From: Hybos culiciformis
Taxonomy: Eukaryota; Arthropoda; Insecta; Diptera; Hybotidae
Direction: 5' to 3'
Length of the DNA: 64,000 nucleotides
NCBI GenBank assembly: GCA_964007475.1
Contig: CAXFZM010000209.1
Span: 273,001-337,000 of the forward strand
A model generated the notes under the pieces. That model did no database searches. It saw only the letters and a list, made by a program, of their open reading frames with translations, and had not been told where the DNA came from. The position numbers and the translations under genes are program-made. Numbering within the stretch: the stretch's first letter is position 1; every line of letters begins with the position of its first letter. Below, in pieces: positions 50,901-63,199 of this stretch.

Positions 50901-53855
50901 GCTATGAGCTCTCAAAGTTGAGAAAGAAAATTTTACATATTTAGTATGAAAAAATCGCCTTTCGACGGTTTTTAGGCTCTAGCTCAAAAACCAAAAAATA
51001 TTTTATAAAATTACGCTTCTTTTGGCATTTAAAAAATTAAAATCGATGCACTGGTTCGCGAGCTATGAGCTCTCAAAGTTGAGAAAGACAATTTTACATA
51101 TTTAGTATGAAAAAATCGCCTTTGGACGGTTTTTAGGCTCTAGCTCAAAAACCAAAAAACATATTTTAATACAATTTTTTTTCAGATTAAAATTCATAAA
51201 ATTACGCTTCTTTTGGCATTTAAAAATTAAAGCCGATACACTGGTTCGCGAGCTATGAGCTCTCAAAGTTGAGAAAGAAAATTTTACATATTTAGTATGA
51301 AAAAATCGCCTTTCGACGGTTTTTAGGCTCTAGCTCAAAAACCAAAAAATATTTTATAAAACAATTTTTTTTAGATTAAAATTCATAAAATTACGCTTCT
51401 TTTGGCATTTAAAAAATTAAAATCGATGCACTGGTTCGCGAGCTATGAGCTCTCAAAGTTGAGAAAGAAAATTTTACATATTTAGTATGAAAAAATCGCC
51501 TTTCGACGGTTTTTAAGCTCTAGCTCAAAAACCAAAAAATATTTTATAAAACAATTTTTTTTAGATTAAAATTCATAAAATTACGCTTCTTTTGGCATTT
51601 AAAAAATTAAAATCGATGCACTGGTTCGCGCGCTATGAGCTCTCAAAGTTGAGAAAGACAATTTTACATATTTAGTATGAAAAAATCGCCTTTGGACGGT
51701 TTTTAGGCTCTAGCTCAAAAACCAAAAAATATTTTCTAAAACAATTTTTTTTTAGATTAAAATTCATAAAATTACGCTTCTTTTGGCATTTAAAAATTAA
51801 AATCGATGCACTGGTTCGCGAGCTATGAGCTCTCAAAGTTGAGAAAGAAAATTTTACATATTTAGTATGAAAAAATCGCCTTTCGACGGTTTTTAGGCTC
51901 TAGCTCAAAAACCAAAAAATATTTTATAAAGCAATTTTTTTTAGATTAAAATTCATAAAATTACGCTTCTTTTGGCATTTAAAAAATTAAAATCGATGCA
52001 CTGGTTCGCGAGCTATGAGCTCTCAAAGTTGAGTAAGAAAATTTTACTTTTTTAGTATGAAAAAATCGCCTTTCGACGGTTTTCAGGCTCTAGCTCAAAA
52101 ACCAAAAAATATTTTATAAAACAATTTTTTTTTAGATTAAAATTCATAAAATTACGCTTCTTTTGGCATTTAAAAAATTAAAATCGATGCACTGATTCGC
52201 GAGCTATGAGCTCTCAAAGTTGAGAAAGAAAATTTTACATATTTAGTATGAAAAAATCGCCTTTCGACGGTTTTTAGGCTCTAGCTCAAAAACCAAAAAA
52301 TATTTTATAAAACAATTTTTTTTAGATTAAAATTCATAAAATTACGCTTCTTTTGGCATTTAAAAAATTAAAATCGAGGCACTGATTCGCGAGCTATGAG
52401 CTCTCAAAGTTGAGAAAGAAAATTTTACATATTTAGCATGAAAAAATCGCCTTTCGACGGTTTTTAGGCTCTAGCTCAAAAACCAAAAAATATTTTCTAA
52501 AACAATTTTTTTTTAGATTAAAATTCATAAAATTACGCTTCTTTTGGCATTTAAAAAATTAAAATCGATGCACTGGTTCGCGAGCTATGAGCTCTCAAAG
52601 TTGAGAAAGAAAATTTTACATATTTAGTATGAAAAAATCACCTTTCGACGGTTTTTAGGCTCTATCTCAAAAACCAAAAAATATTTTCTAAAACAATTTT
52701 TTTTTAGATTAAAATTCATAAAATTACGCTTTTTTTGGCATTTAAAAAATTAAAATCGATGCACTGGTTCGCGAGCTATGAGCTCTCAAAGTTGAGAACG
52801 AAAATTTTACATATTTAGTACGAAAAATCGCCTTTCGACGGTTTTTAGGCTCTAGCTCAAAAACCAAAAAATATTTTCTAAAACAATTTTTTTTAGATTA
52901 AAATTCATAAAATTGCGCTTCTTTTGGCATTTAAAAATTAAAATCGATGCACTGGTTCGCGAGCTATGAGCTCTCAAAGTTGAGAAAGAAAATTTGACAT
53001 ATTTAGTATGAAAAATCGCCTTTCGACGGTTTTTAGGCTCTAGCTCAAAAACCAAAAAATATTTTATAAAACAATTTTTTTTAGATTAAAATTCATAAAA
53101 TTACGCTTCTTTTGGCATTTAAAAAATTAAAATCGATGCACTGGTTCGCGAGCTATGAGCTCTCAAAGTTGAGAAAGAAAATTTTACATATTTAGTATGA
53201 AAAAATCGCCTTTCGACGGTTTTTAGGCTCTAGCTCAAAAACCAAAAAATATTTTATAAAACAATTTTTTTTAGATTAAAATTCATAAAATTACGCTTCT
53301 TTTGGCATTTAAAAAATTAAAATCGATGCACTGGTTCGCGAGCTATGAGCTCTCAAAGTTGAGAAAGAAAATTTTACATATTTAGTATGAAAAAATCGCC
53401 TGTCGACGGTTTTTAGGCTCTAGCTCAAAAACAAAAAAATATTTTATAAAACAATTTTTTTTTAGATTAAAATTCATAAAATTACGCTTCTTTTGGCATT
53501 TAAAAAATTAAAATCGATGCACTGATTCGCGAGCTATGAGCTCTCAAAGTTGAGAAAGAAAATTTTACATATTTAGTATGAAAAAATCGCCTTTCGACGG
53601 TTTTTAGCCTCTAGCTCAAAAACCAAAAAATATTTTCTAAAACAATTTTTTTTTAGATTAAAATTCATAAAATTACGCTTCTTTTGGCATTTAAAATCGA
53701 TGCACTGGTTCGCGAGCTATGAGCTCTCAAAGTTGAGAAAGAAACTTTTACATATTTAGAACGAAAAAATTGCCTTTCGACGGTTTTTAGGCTCTAGCTC
53801 AAAAACCAAAAAATATTTTCTAAAACAATTTTTTTTTAGATTAAAATTCATAAAA

Positions 53856-54004
53856 TTACGCTTGTTTTGGCATTTAAAAAATTAAAATCGATGCACTTGT
53901 TCGCGAGCTATGAGCTCTCAAAGTTCGACGGTTTTTAGGCTCTAGCTCATAAACCAAAAAACATATTTTAAAACAATTTTTTTTTTAGATTAAAATTCAT
54001 AAAA
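53856..54004. repeat. 149-bp monomer with 43-bp central deletion (H5)
   Basis: Partner of 16267-16415, same junction and same private GCTCATAAACC spelling downstream. Not found in H1, H3 or H4. Confidence 0.9.
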
Positions 54005-56535
54005 TTACGCCTCTTTTGGCATTTAGAAAATTAAAATCGATGCACTGATTCGCGAGCTATGAGCTCTTAAAGTTGAGAAAGAAAATTTTACATATTTAGT
54101 ATGAAAAAACATCCTTTCGACGGTTTTTAGGCTCTAGCTCAAAACCAAAAAATATTTTCTAAAACAATTTTTTTTAGATTAAAATTCATAAAATTACGCT
54201 TCTTTTGGCATTTAAAAAATTAAAATCGATACACTGGTTCGCGAGCTATGAGCTCTCAAAGTTGAGAAAGAAAATTTTACATATTTAGTATGAAAAAATC
54301 GCCTTTCGACGGTTTTAAGGCTCCAGCTCAAAAACCAAAAAATATTTTATAAAACAATTTTTTTTTAGATTAAAATTCATAAAATTACGCTTCTTTTGGC
54401 ATTTAAAAAATTAAAATCGATGCACTGGTTCGCGAGCTATGAGCTCTCAAAGTTGAGAAAGACAATTTTACATATTTAGTATGAAAAAATCGCCTTTGGA
54501 CGGTTTTTAGGCTCTAGCTCAAAAACCAAAAAACATATTTTAATACAATTTTTTTCCAGATTAAAATTCATAAAATTACGCTTCTTTTGGCATTTAAAAA
54601 TTAAAGCCGATGCACTGGTTCGCGAGCTATGAGCTCTCAAAGTTGAGAAAGAAAATTTTACATATTTAGTATGAAAAAATCGCCTTTCGACGGTTTTTAG
54701 GCTCTAGCTCAAAAACCAAAAAATATTTTATAAAGCAATTTTTTTTAGATTAAAATTCATAAAATTACGCTTCTTTTGGCATTTAAAAAATTAAAATCGA
54801 TGCACTGGTTCGCGAGCTATGAGCTCTCAAAGTTGAGAAAGAAAATTTTACATATTTAGTATGAAAAAATCGCCTTTCGACGGTTTTTAAGCTCTAGCTC
54901 AAAAACCAAAAAATATTTGCTAAAACAATTTTTTTTTAGATTAAAATACATAAAATTACGCTTCTTTTGGCATTTAAAAAATTAAAATCGATGCACTGGT
55001 TCGCGAGCTATGAGCTCTCAAAGTTGAGAAAGAAAATTTTACATATTTAGTATGAAAAAATCGCCTTTCGACGGTTTTTAGGCTCTAGCTCAAAAACCAA
55101 AAAATATTTTCTAAAACAATTTTTTTTTAGATTAAAATTCATAAAATTACGCTTCTCTTGGCATTTAAAAAATTAAAATCGATGCACTGGTTCGCGAGCT
55201 ATGAGCTCTCAAATTTGAGAAAGAAAATTTTAAATATTTAGTATGAAAAAATCGCCTTTCGACTCTAGCTCAAAAACCAAAAACTATTTTCTAAAACAAT
55301 TTTGTTTTAGATTAAAATTCATAAAATTACGCTTCTTTTGGCATTTAAAAAATTAAAATCGATGCACTTGTTCGCGAGCTATGAGCTCTCAAAGTTGAGA
55401 AAGAAAATTTTACATATTTAGTATGAAAAAATCGCCTTTCAACGGTTTTAGGCTCTAGCTCAAAAACCAAAAAATATTTTCTAAAACAATTTTTTTTAGA
55501 TTAAAATTCATAAAATTACGCTTCTTTTGGCATTTCAAAAATTAAAATCGATGCACTGGTTCGTGAGCTATGAGCTCTCAAAGTTGAGAAAGAAAATTTT
55601 ACATATTTAGTATGAAAAAATCGCCTTTCGACGGTTTTTAGGCTCTAGCTAAAAAACGAAAAAATATTTTCTAAAACAATTTTTTTTTAGATTAAAATTC
55701 ATAAAATTACGCTTCTTTTTGCATTTAAAAAATTAAAATCGATGCACTGGTTCGTGAGCTATGGGCTCTCAAAGTTGAGAAAAAAAATTTTACATATTTA
55801 GTATGAAAAAATCGCCTTTAGACGGTTTTTAGGCTCTATCTGAAAAACCAAAAAATATTTTCTAAAACAATTTTTTTTAGATTAAAATTCATAAAAATAC
55901 GCTTCTTTTGGCATTTAAAAAATTAAAATCGATGCACTGGTTCGCGAGCTATGAGCTCTCAAAGTTGAGAAAGAAAATTTTACATATTTGTATGAAAAAA
56001 TCGCCTTTCGACGGTTTTTAGGCTCTAGCTCAAAAACCAAAAAATATTTTCTAAAACAATTTTTTTTAGATTAAAATTCACAAAATTACGCTTCTTTTGG
56101 CATTTAAAAAATTAAAATCGATGCACTGGTTCGCGAGCTATGAGCTCTCAAAGTTGAGGAAGAAAATTTTACATATTTAGTATGGAAAAATCGCCTTTCG
56201 ACGGTTTTTAGGCTCTAGCTCAAAAACCAAAAAATATTTTCTAAAACAATTTTTTTTTAGATTAAAATTCATAAAATTACGCTTCTTTTGGCATTTAAAA
56301 AATTAAAATCGATGCACTGGTTCGCGAGCTATGAGCTCTCAAAATTGAGGAAGAAAATTTTACATATTTAGTATGAAAAAATCGCCTTTCGACTCTAGCT
56401 CAAAAACCAAAAAATATTTTCTAAAACAATTTTTTTTTTGGATTAAAATTCATAAAATTACGCTTCTTTTGGCATTTAAAAAATCAAAATCGATTCACTG
56501 GTTCGCGAGCTATGAGCTCTCAAAGTTGAGAAAGA

Positions 56536-56566
56536 AAATTTTACATATTTATATTTAGTAGCTCAA
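56536..56566. repeat. 35-bp deletion with 6-base filler, private to H5
   Basis: CATATTT is followed by ATATTTAG and then TAGCTCAAAAACC. The span from TATGAAAAAATCG through GGCTC is gone, and ATATTT is repeated at the break. Equivalent monomers at about 18190, 20090 and 42960 are intact. A break repaired with a short templated filler fits. Confidence 0.8.
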
Positions 56567-58760
56567 AAACCAAAAAATATTTTCTAAAACAATTTTTTTG
56601 AGATTAAAATTCATAAAATTACGCTTCTTTTGGCATTTAAAAAATTAAAATCGATGCACTGGTTCGCGAGCTATGAGCTCTCAAAGTTGAGAAAGAAAAT
56701 TTTACATATTTAGTATGAAAAAATCGCCTTGCGACGGTTTTTAGGCTCTAGCTCAAAAACCAAAAAACATATTTTAAAACAATTTTTTTTCAGATTAAAA
56801 TTCATAAAATTACGCTTCTTTTGGCATTTAAAAATTAAAGTCGATGCACTGGTTCGCGAGCTATGAGCTCTCAAAGTTGAGAAAGAAAATTTTACATATT
56901 TAGTATGAAAAAATCGCCTTTCGACGGTTTTTAGGCTCTATCTGAAAAACCAAAAAAATAGTTTCTAAAACAATTTTTTTTAGATTAAAATTCATAAAAT
57001 TACGCTTCTTTTGGTATTTAAAAAATTAAAATCGTTGCACTGGTTCGCGAGCTATGAGCTCTCAAAGTTGAGAAAGAAAATTTTACATATTTAGTATGAA
57101 AAAATCGCCTTTCGACGGTTTTTAGGCTCTAGCTCAAAAACCAAAAAACATTTTCTAAAACAATTTTTTTTAGATTAAAATTCACAAAATTACGTTTCTT
57201 TTGGCATTTAAATAATCAAAATCGATTCACTGGTTCGCGAGCTATGAGCTCTCAAAGTTGAGAAAGAAAATTTTACATATTTAGTATGAAAAAATCGCCT
57301 TTCGACGGTTTTTAGGCTCTAGCTCAAAAACCAAAAAATATTTTCTAAAACAATTTTTTTTTAGATTAAAATTCATAAAATTACGCTTCTTTTGGCATTT
57401 AAAAAATTAAAATCGATGCACTGGTTCGCGAGCTATGAGCTCTCAAAGCTGAGAAAGAAAATTTTACATATTTAGTATGAAAAAATCGCCTTTCGACGGT
57501 TTTTAGGCTCTATCTAAAAAACCAAAAAATATTTTCTAAAACAATTTTTTTTTAGATTAAAATTCATAAAATTATGCTTCTTTTGGCGTTAAAAAAATTA
57601 AAATCGATGCACTGGTTCGCGAGCTATGAGCTCTCAAAGTTGAGAAAGAAAATTTTACTTTTTTAGTATGAAAAAATCGCCTTTCGACGGTTTTTAGGCT
57701 CTAGCTCAAAAACCAAAAAATATTTTATAAAACAATTTTTTTTAGATTAAAATTCATAAAATTACGCTTCTTTTGGCATTTAAAAAATTAAAATCGATGC
57801 TTGGTTCGCGAGCTATGAGCTCACAAAGTTGAGAAATAAAATTTTACATATTTAGTATGAAAAAATCGCCTTTCGACGGTTTTTAGGCTCTAGCTAAAAA
57901 ACCAAAAAATATTTTCTAAAACAATTTTTTTTTAGATTAAAATTCATAAAATTATGCTTCTTTTGGCGTTAAAAAAATTAAAATCGATGCACTGGTTCGC
58001 GAGCTATGAGCTCTCAAAGTTGAGAAAGAAAATTTTACTTTTTTAGTATGAGAAAATCGCCTTTCGACGGTTTTTAGGCTCTAGCTCAAAAACCAAAAAA
58101 TATTTTATAAAACAATTTTTTTAGATTAAAATTCATAAAATTACGCACCTTTTGGCATTTAAAAAATTAAAATCGATGCACTGGTTCGCGAGCTATGAGC
58201 TCTCAAAGTTGAGAAAGAAAATTTTACATATTTAGTATGAAAAAATCGCCTTTCGACGGTTTTTAGGCTCTAGCTCAAAAACCAAAAAATATTTTATAAA
58301 ACAATTTTTTTTTAGATTAAAATTCATAAAATTACGCTTCTTTTGGCATTTAAAAAATTAAAATCAATGCACTGGTTCGCGAGCTATGAGCTCTCAAAGT
58401 TGAGAAAGAAAATTTTACATATTTAGTATGAAAAAATCACCTTTCGACGGTTTTTAGGCTCTAGCTCAAAAAGCAAAAAATATTTTCTAAAACAATTTTT
58501 TTTAGATTAAAATTCATAAAATTACGCTTCTTCTGGTATTTAAAAAATTAAAATCGATGCACTGGTTCGCGAGCTATGAGCTCTAAAAGTTGAGAAAGAA
58601 AATTTTACATATTTAGTACGAAAAAATCGCTTTCGACGGTTTTTAGGCTCTAGCTCAAAAACCAAAAAATATTTTCTAAAACAATTTTTTTATAGATTAA
58701 AATTCATAAAATTACGCTTCTTTTGGCATTTAAAAAATTAAAATCGATGCACTGGTTCGC

Positions 58761-58773
58761 GAGCTATGAGCTC
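58761..58773. repeat. Dyad GAGCT-ATG-AGCTC (monomer positions 50-62)
   Basis: Two 5-bp arms, GAGCT and AGCTC, flank a 3-base centre ATG. The right arm overlaps a GAGCTC palindrome, and the left arm overlaps TCGCGA. The motif is kept in most monomers; exceptions include GAGGTC at 21.9, 22.9 and 59.1 kb and GGGCTC at about 19.1 and 55.8 kb. It could be a protein-binding dyad or a small hairpin. Function is inference. Confidence 0.75.
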
Positions 58774-58785
58774 TCAAAGTTGAGA
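58772..58785. repeat. Dyad TCTCAA-AG-TTGAGA (monomer positions 61-74)
   Basis: Two perfect 6-bp arms with a 2-base centre. It overlaps the preceding GAGCT dyad by two bases, so the two form a 25-bp block of symmetry in almost every monomer. Frequent variants change one arm, giving GTTGGG or ATTTGAG, and mark particular positions in the higher-order repeat. It is a candidate binding site for a dimeric protein, but no known box is matched. Confidence 0.75.
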
Positions 58786-58828
58786 AAGAAAATTTTACAT
58801 ATTTAGTATGAAAAAATCGCCTTTCGAC

Positions 58829-58854
58829 GGTTTTTAGGCTCTAGCTCAAAAACC
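58829..58854. repeat. Inverted repeat GGTTTTT/AAAAACC with 12-base loop
   Basis: Monomer positions 118-124 and 137-143 are exact reverse complements, separated by a 12-base loop that contains CTAG. In RNA or single-stranded DNA this could fold into a 7-bp stem. About 20 bases downstream is the T-run of the monomer. Some variant monomers lose the left arm: the 11-bp deletion giving GACTCTAG removes GGTTTTT. The stem is therefore not essential in every copy. Confidence 0.7.
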
Positions 58855-59469
58855 AAAAAATATTTTCTAAAACAATTTTTTTTTAGATTAAAATTCATAA
58901 AATTACGCTTCTTTTGGCATTTAAAAAATTAAAATCGATGCACTGGTTCGCGAGCTATGAGCTCTCAAAGTTGAGAAAGAAAATTTTACATATTTAGTAT
59001 GAAAAAATCGCCTTTCGACGGTTTTTAGGCTCTAGCTCAAAAACCAAAAAATATTTTATAAAACAATTTTTTTTTAGATTAAAATTCATAATGGCTTTTA
59101 AAAAACTAAAATCGATGCACTGGTTCGCGAGCTATGAGGTCTCAAAATTGAAAAAGAAAATTTTACATATTTAGTATGAAAAAATCGCCTTTCGACGGTT
59201 TTTAGGCTCTAGCTCAAAAACCAAAAAATATTTTATAAAACAATTTTTTTTAGATTAAAATTCATAAAATTACGCTTCTTTTGGCATTTAAAAAATTAAA
59301 ATCGATGCATTGGTTCGCGAGCTATGAGCTCTCAAAGTTGAGAAAGAAAATTTTACATATTTAGTATGAGAAAATCGTCTTTCGACGGTTTTTAGGCTCT
59401 AGCTCAAAAACCAAAAAATATTTTCTAAAACAATTTTTTTTAGATTAAAATTCATAAAATTATGCTTCT

Positions 59470-59484
59470 TTTGGCTATGAGCTC
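59470..59484. repeat. 37-bp deletion junction, private to H5
   Basis: TTTTGGC joins TATGAGCTC, removing the A-run, ATCGAT and the TTCCCGAG core. The H2 counterpart near 23210-23260 and the H4 counterpart near 45740-45790 are intact. GC flanks the ends of the lost segment. Confidence 0.8.
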
Positions 59485-62400
59485 TCAAAGTTGAGAAAGA
59501 AAATTTTACATATTTAGTATTAGAAAATGGCCTTTCGAAGGTTTTTAGGCTCTAGCTCAAAAACCAAAAAATATTTTATAAAACAATTTTTTTTAGATTA
59601 AAATTCATAGAATTACGCTTCTTTTGGCATTTAAAAAATTAAAATCGATGCACTGGTTCGCGAGCTATGAGCTCTCAAAGTTGAGAAAGAAAATTTTACA
59701 TATTTAGTATGAGAAAATCGCCTTTCGACGGTTTTTAGGCTCTAGTTCAAAAACCAAAAAATATTTTATAAAACAATTTTTTTTAGATTAAAATTCATAA
59801 AATTACGCTTCTTTTGGCATTTAAAAAATTAAAATCGATGTACTGGTTCGCTAGCTATGAGCTCTCAAAGTTGAGAAAGAAAATTTTACATATTTAGTAT
59901 GAGAAAATCGCCTTTCGACGGTTTTTAGGCTCTAGCTAAAAAACCTAAAAATATTTTATAAAACAATTTTTTTTAGATTAAAATTCATAAAACTACGCTT
60001 CTTTTGTCATTTAAAAAATTAAAATCGATGCACTGGTTCGCGAGCTATGAGCTCTCAAAGTTGGGAAAGAAAATTTTACATATTTAGTATGAGAAAATCG
60101 CCTTTCGACGGTTTTTAGGATCTAGCTCAAAAACCAAAAAATATTTTATAAAACAATTTTTTTTTAGATTAAAATTCATAAAATTACGCTTCGTTTGGCA
60201 TTTAAAAAATTAAATCGATGCACTGGTTCGCGAGCTATGAGCTCTCAAAGTTGAGAAAGAAAATTTTACATATTTAGTATGAGAAAATCGCCTTTCGACG
60301 GTTTTTAGGCTCTAACTCAAAAACCAAAAAATATTTTATAAAACAATTTTTTTTTAGATTAAAATTCATAAAATTACGCTTCTTTTGGCATTTAAAAAAT
60401 TAAAATCGATGCACTGGTTCGCGAGCTATGAGCTCTCAAAGTTGGGAAAGAAAATTTTACATATTTAGTATGAAAAAATCGCCTTTCGACGGTTTTTAGG
60501 CTCTAGCTCAAAAACCAAAAAATATTTTATAAAACAATTTTTTTTTAGATTAAAATTCATAAAATTACGCTTCTTTTGTCATTTAAAAAATTAAAATCGA
60601 TGCACTGGTTCGCGAGCTATGAGCTCTCAAAGTTGAGAAAGAAAATTTTACATATTTAGTATGAAAAAATCGCCTTTCGACGGTTTTTAGGCTCTAGCTC
60701 AAAAACCAAAAAATATTTCATAAAACAATTTTTTTTAGATTAAAATTCATAAAATTACGCTTCTTTTGGCATTTAAAAAATTAAAATCGATGCACTGGTT
60801 CGCGAGCTATGAGCTCTCAAAGTTGAGAAAGAAAATTTTACATATTTAGTATTAGAAAATGGCCTTTCGAAGGTTTTTAGGCTCTAGCTCAAAAACCAAA
60901 AAATATTTTATAAAACAATTTTTTTTAGATTAAAATTCATAGAATTACGCTTCTTTTGGCATTTAAAAAATTAAAATCGATGCACTGGTTCGCGAGCTAT
61001 GAGCTCTCAAAGTTGAGAAAGAAAATTTTACATATTTAGTATGAGAAAATCGCCTTTCGACGGTTTTTAGGCTCTAGCTCAAAAACCAAAAAATATTTTA
61101 TAAAACAATTTTTTTTTAGATTAAAATTCATAAAATTACGCTTCTTTTGGCATTTAAAAAATTAAAATCGATGCACTGGTTAGCGAGCTATGAGCTCTCA
61201 AAGTTGGGAAAGAAAATTTTACATATTTAGTATGAAAAAATCGCCTTTCGACGGTTTTTAGGCTCTAGTTCAAAAACCAAAAAATATTTTATAAAACAAT
61301 TTTTTTTAGATTAAAATTCCTAAAATTACGCTTCTTTTGGCATTTAAAAAATTAAAATCGATGCACTGGTTCTCGAGCTATGAGCTCTCAAAGTTGAGAA
61401 AGAAAATTTTACATATTTAGTATGAGAAAATCGCCTTTCGACGGTTTTTAGGCTCTAGCTCAAAAACCAAAAAATATTTTATAAAACAATTTTTTTTTAG
61501 ATTAAAATTCATAAAATTACGCTTCTTTTGGCATTTAAAAAATTAAAATCGATGCACTGGTTCGCGAGCTATGAGCTCTCAAAGTTGGGAAAGAACATTT
61601 TACATATTTAGTATGAAAAAATTGCCTTTCGACGGTTTTTAGGCTCTAGCTCAAAAACCAAAAAATATTTTATAAAACAATTTTTTTTTAGATTAAAATT
61701 CATAAAATTACGCTTCTTTTGTCATTTAAAAAATTAAAATCGATGCACTGGTTCGCGAGCTATGAGCTCTCAAAGTTGGGAAAGAACATTTTACATATTT
61801 AGTATGAAAAAATCGCCTTTCGACGGTTTTTAGGCTCTAGCTCAAAAACCAAAAAATATTTTATAAAACAATTTTTTTTTAGATTAAAATTCATAAAATT
61901 ACGCTTCTTTTGTCATTTAAAAAATTAAAATCGATGCACTGGTTCGCGAGCTATGAGCTCTCAAAGTTGAGAAAGAAAATTTTACATATTTAGTATGAAA
62001 AAATCGTTTTTAGGCTCTAGCTCAAAAACCAAAAAATATTTTCTAAAAAAATTTTTTTTTAGATTAAAATTCATAAAATTACGCTTCTTTTGGCATTTAA
62101 AAAATTAAAATCGATGCACTGGTTCGCGAGCTATGAGCTCTCAAAGTTGGGAAAGAAAATTTTACATATTTAGTATGAAAAAATCGCCTATCGACGGTTT
62201 TTAGGCTCTAGCTCAAAAACCAAAAAATATTTTATAAAACAATTTTTTTTTAGATTAAAATTCATAAAATTATGCTTCTTTTGGCATTAAAAAAATTAAA
62301 ATCGATGCACTAGTTCGCGAGCTATGAGCTCTCAAATTTGAGAAAGAAAATTTTACTTTTTTAGTATGAAAAAATCGCCTTTCGACGGTTTTTAGGCTCT

Positions 62401-63199
62401 AGCTCAAAAACCAAAAAATATTTTATAAAACAATTTTTTTTAGATTAAAATTCATAAAATTACGCTTCTTTTGGCATTTATAAAATTAAAATCGATGCAC
62501 TGGTTCGCGAGCTATGAGCTCTCACATTTGAGAAAGAAAATTTTACATATTTAGACGGTTTTTAGGCTCTAGCTCAAAAACCAAAAAATATTTTATAAAA
62601 CAATTTTTTTTTAGATTAAAATTCATAAAATTACGCTTCTTTTGGCATTTAAAAAATTAAAATCGATGCACTGGTTCGCGAGCTATGAGCTCTCAAAGTT
62701 GAGAAAGAAAATTTTACATATTTAGTATGAAAAAATCACCTTTCGACGGTTTTTAGGCTCTAGCTCAAAAACCAAAAAATATTTTTTAAAACAATTTTTT
62801 TTTAGATTAAAATTCATAAAATTACGCTTCTTTTGGTATTTAAAAAATTAAAATCGATGCACTGGTTCGCGAGCTATGAGCTCTCAAAGTTGAGAAAGAA
62901 AATTTTACATATTTAGTACGAAAAAATCGCTTTCGACGGTTTTTAGGCTCTAGCTCAAAAACCAAAAAATATTTTCTAAAACAATTTTTTTTTAGATTAA
63001 AATTCATAAAATTACGCTTCTTTTGGCTTTTAAAAAATTAAAATCGATGCACTGGTTCGCGAGCTATGAGCTCTCAAAGTTGAGAAAGAAAATTTTACAT
63101 ATTTAGTATGAAAAAATCTCCTTTCGACGGTTTTTAGGCTCTAGCTCAAAAACCAAAAAATATTTTCTAAAACAATTTTTTTTTATATTAAAATTCATA

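Larger units (their letters stand above)
58712..58902. repeat. Consensus-type satellite monomer (191 bp), reference copy
   Basis: I chose this copy as the reference because it carries the majority base at every position I compared. Counting from TTACGC as 1, the parts are: an A/T-rich stretch with a 6-A run (about 17-32); ATCGAT (about 32-37); TCGCGA (46-51); dyads at 50-62 and 61-74; AAAATTTT (78-85); a CpG block TCGCC/TTCGACGG (106-119); a 7-bp stem at 118-124 paired with 137-143; and a T-run of 7-10 (about 165-173) flanked by AATTTT and AAAATT arms. Composition is 28 C and 26 G of 191, with 7 CpGs. Two frequent classes differ by TTTTATAAA or TTTTCTAAA near position 155. Confidence 0.95.

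Noticed and set aside
56373..56558. 61-codon open frame on the plus strand
   Set aside because: It runs through two satellite monomers and ends at the private 35-bp deletion scar. Nothing but repeat sequence, and the longest of very few chance frames on this strand.
58726..58766. RNA polymerase III promoter: GGTTCG resembles the start of a B box, TTGGC resembles part of an A box, and the monomer ends in a T-run
   Set aside because: Only six bases of the B box fit, the rest (CGAGC) does not, and the A-box fit is four to five bases. No cloverleaf can be drawn. Kept only as a weak resemblance.
58712..58902. CENP-B box (17-bp NTTCG-type motif)
   Set aside because: TTCG occurs twice per monomer, but neither TTCGCGAG nor TTCGACGG is followed by the required A and CGGG spacing. 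There is no CGGG in the consensus.
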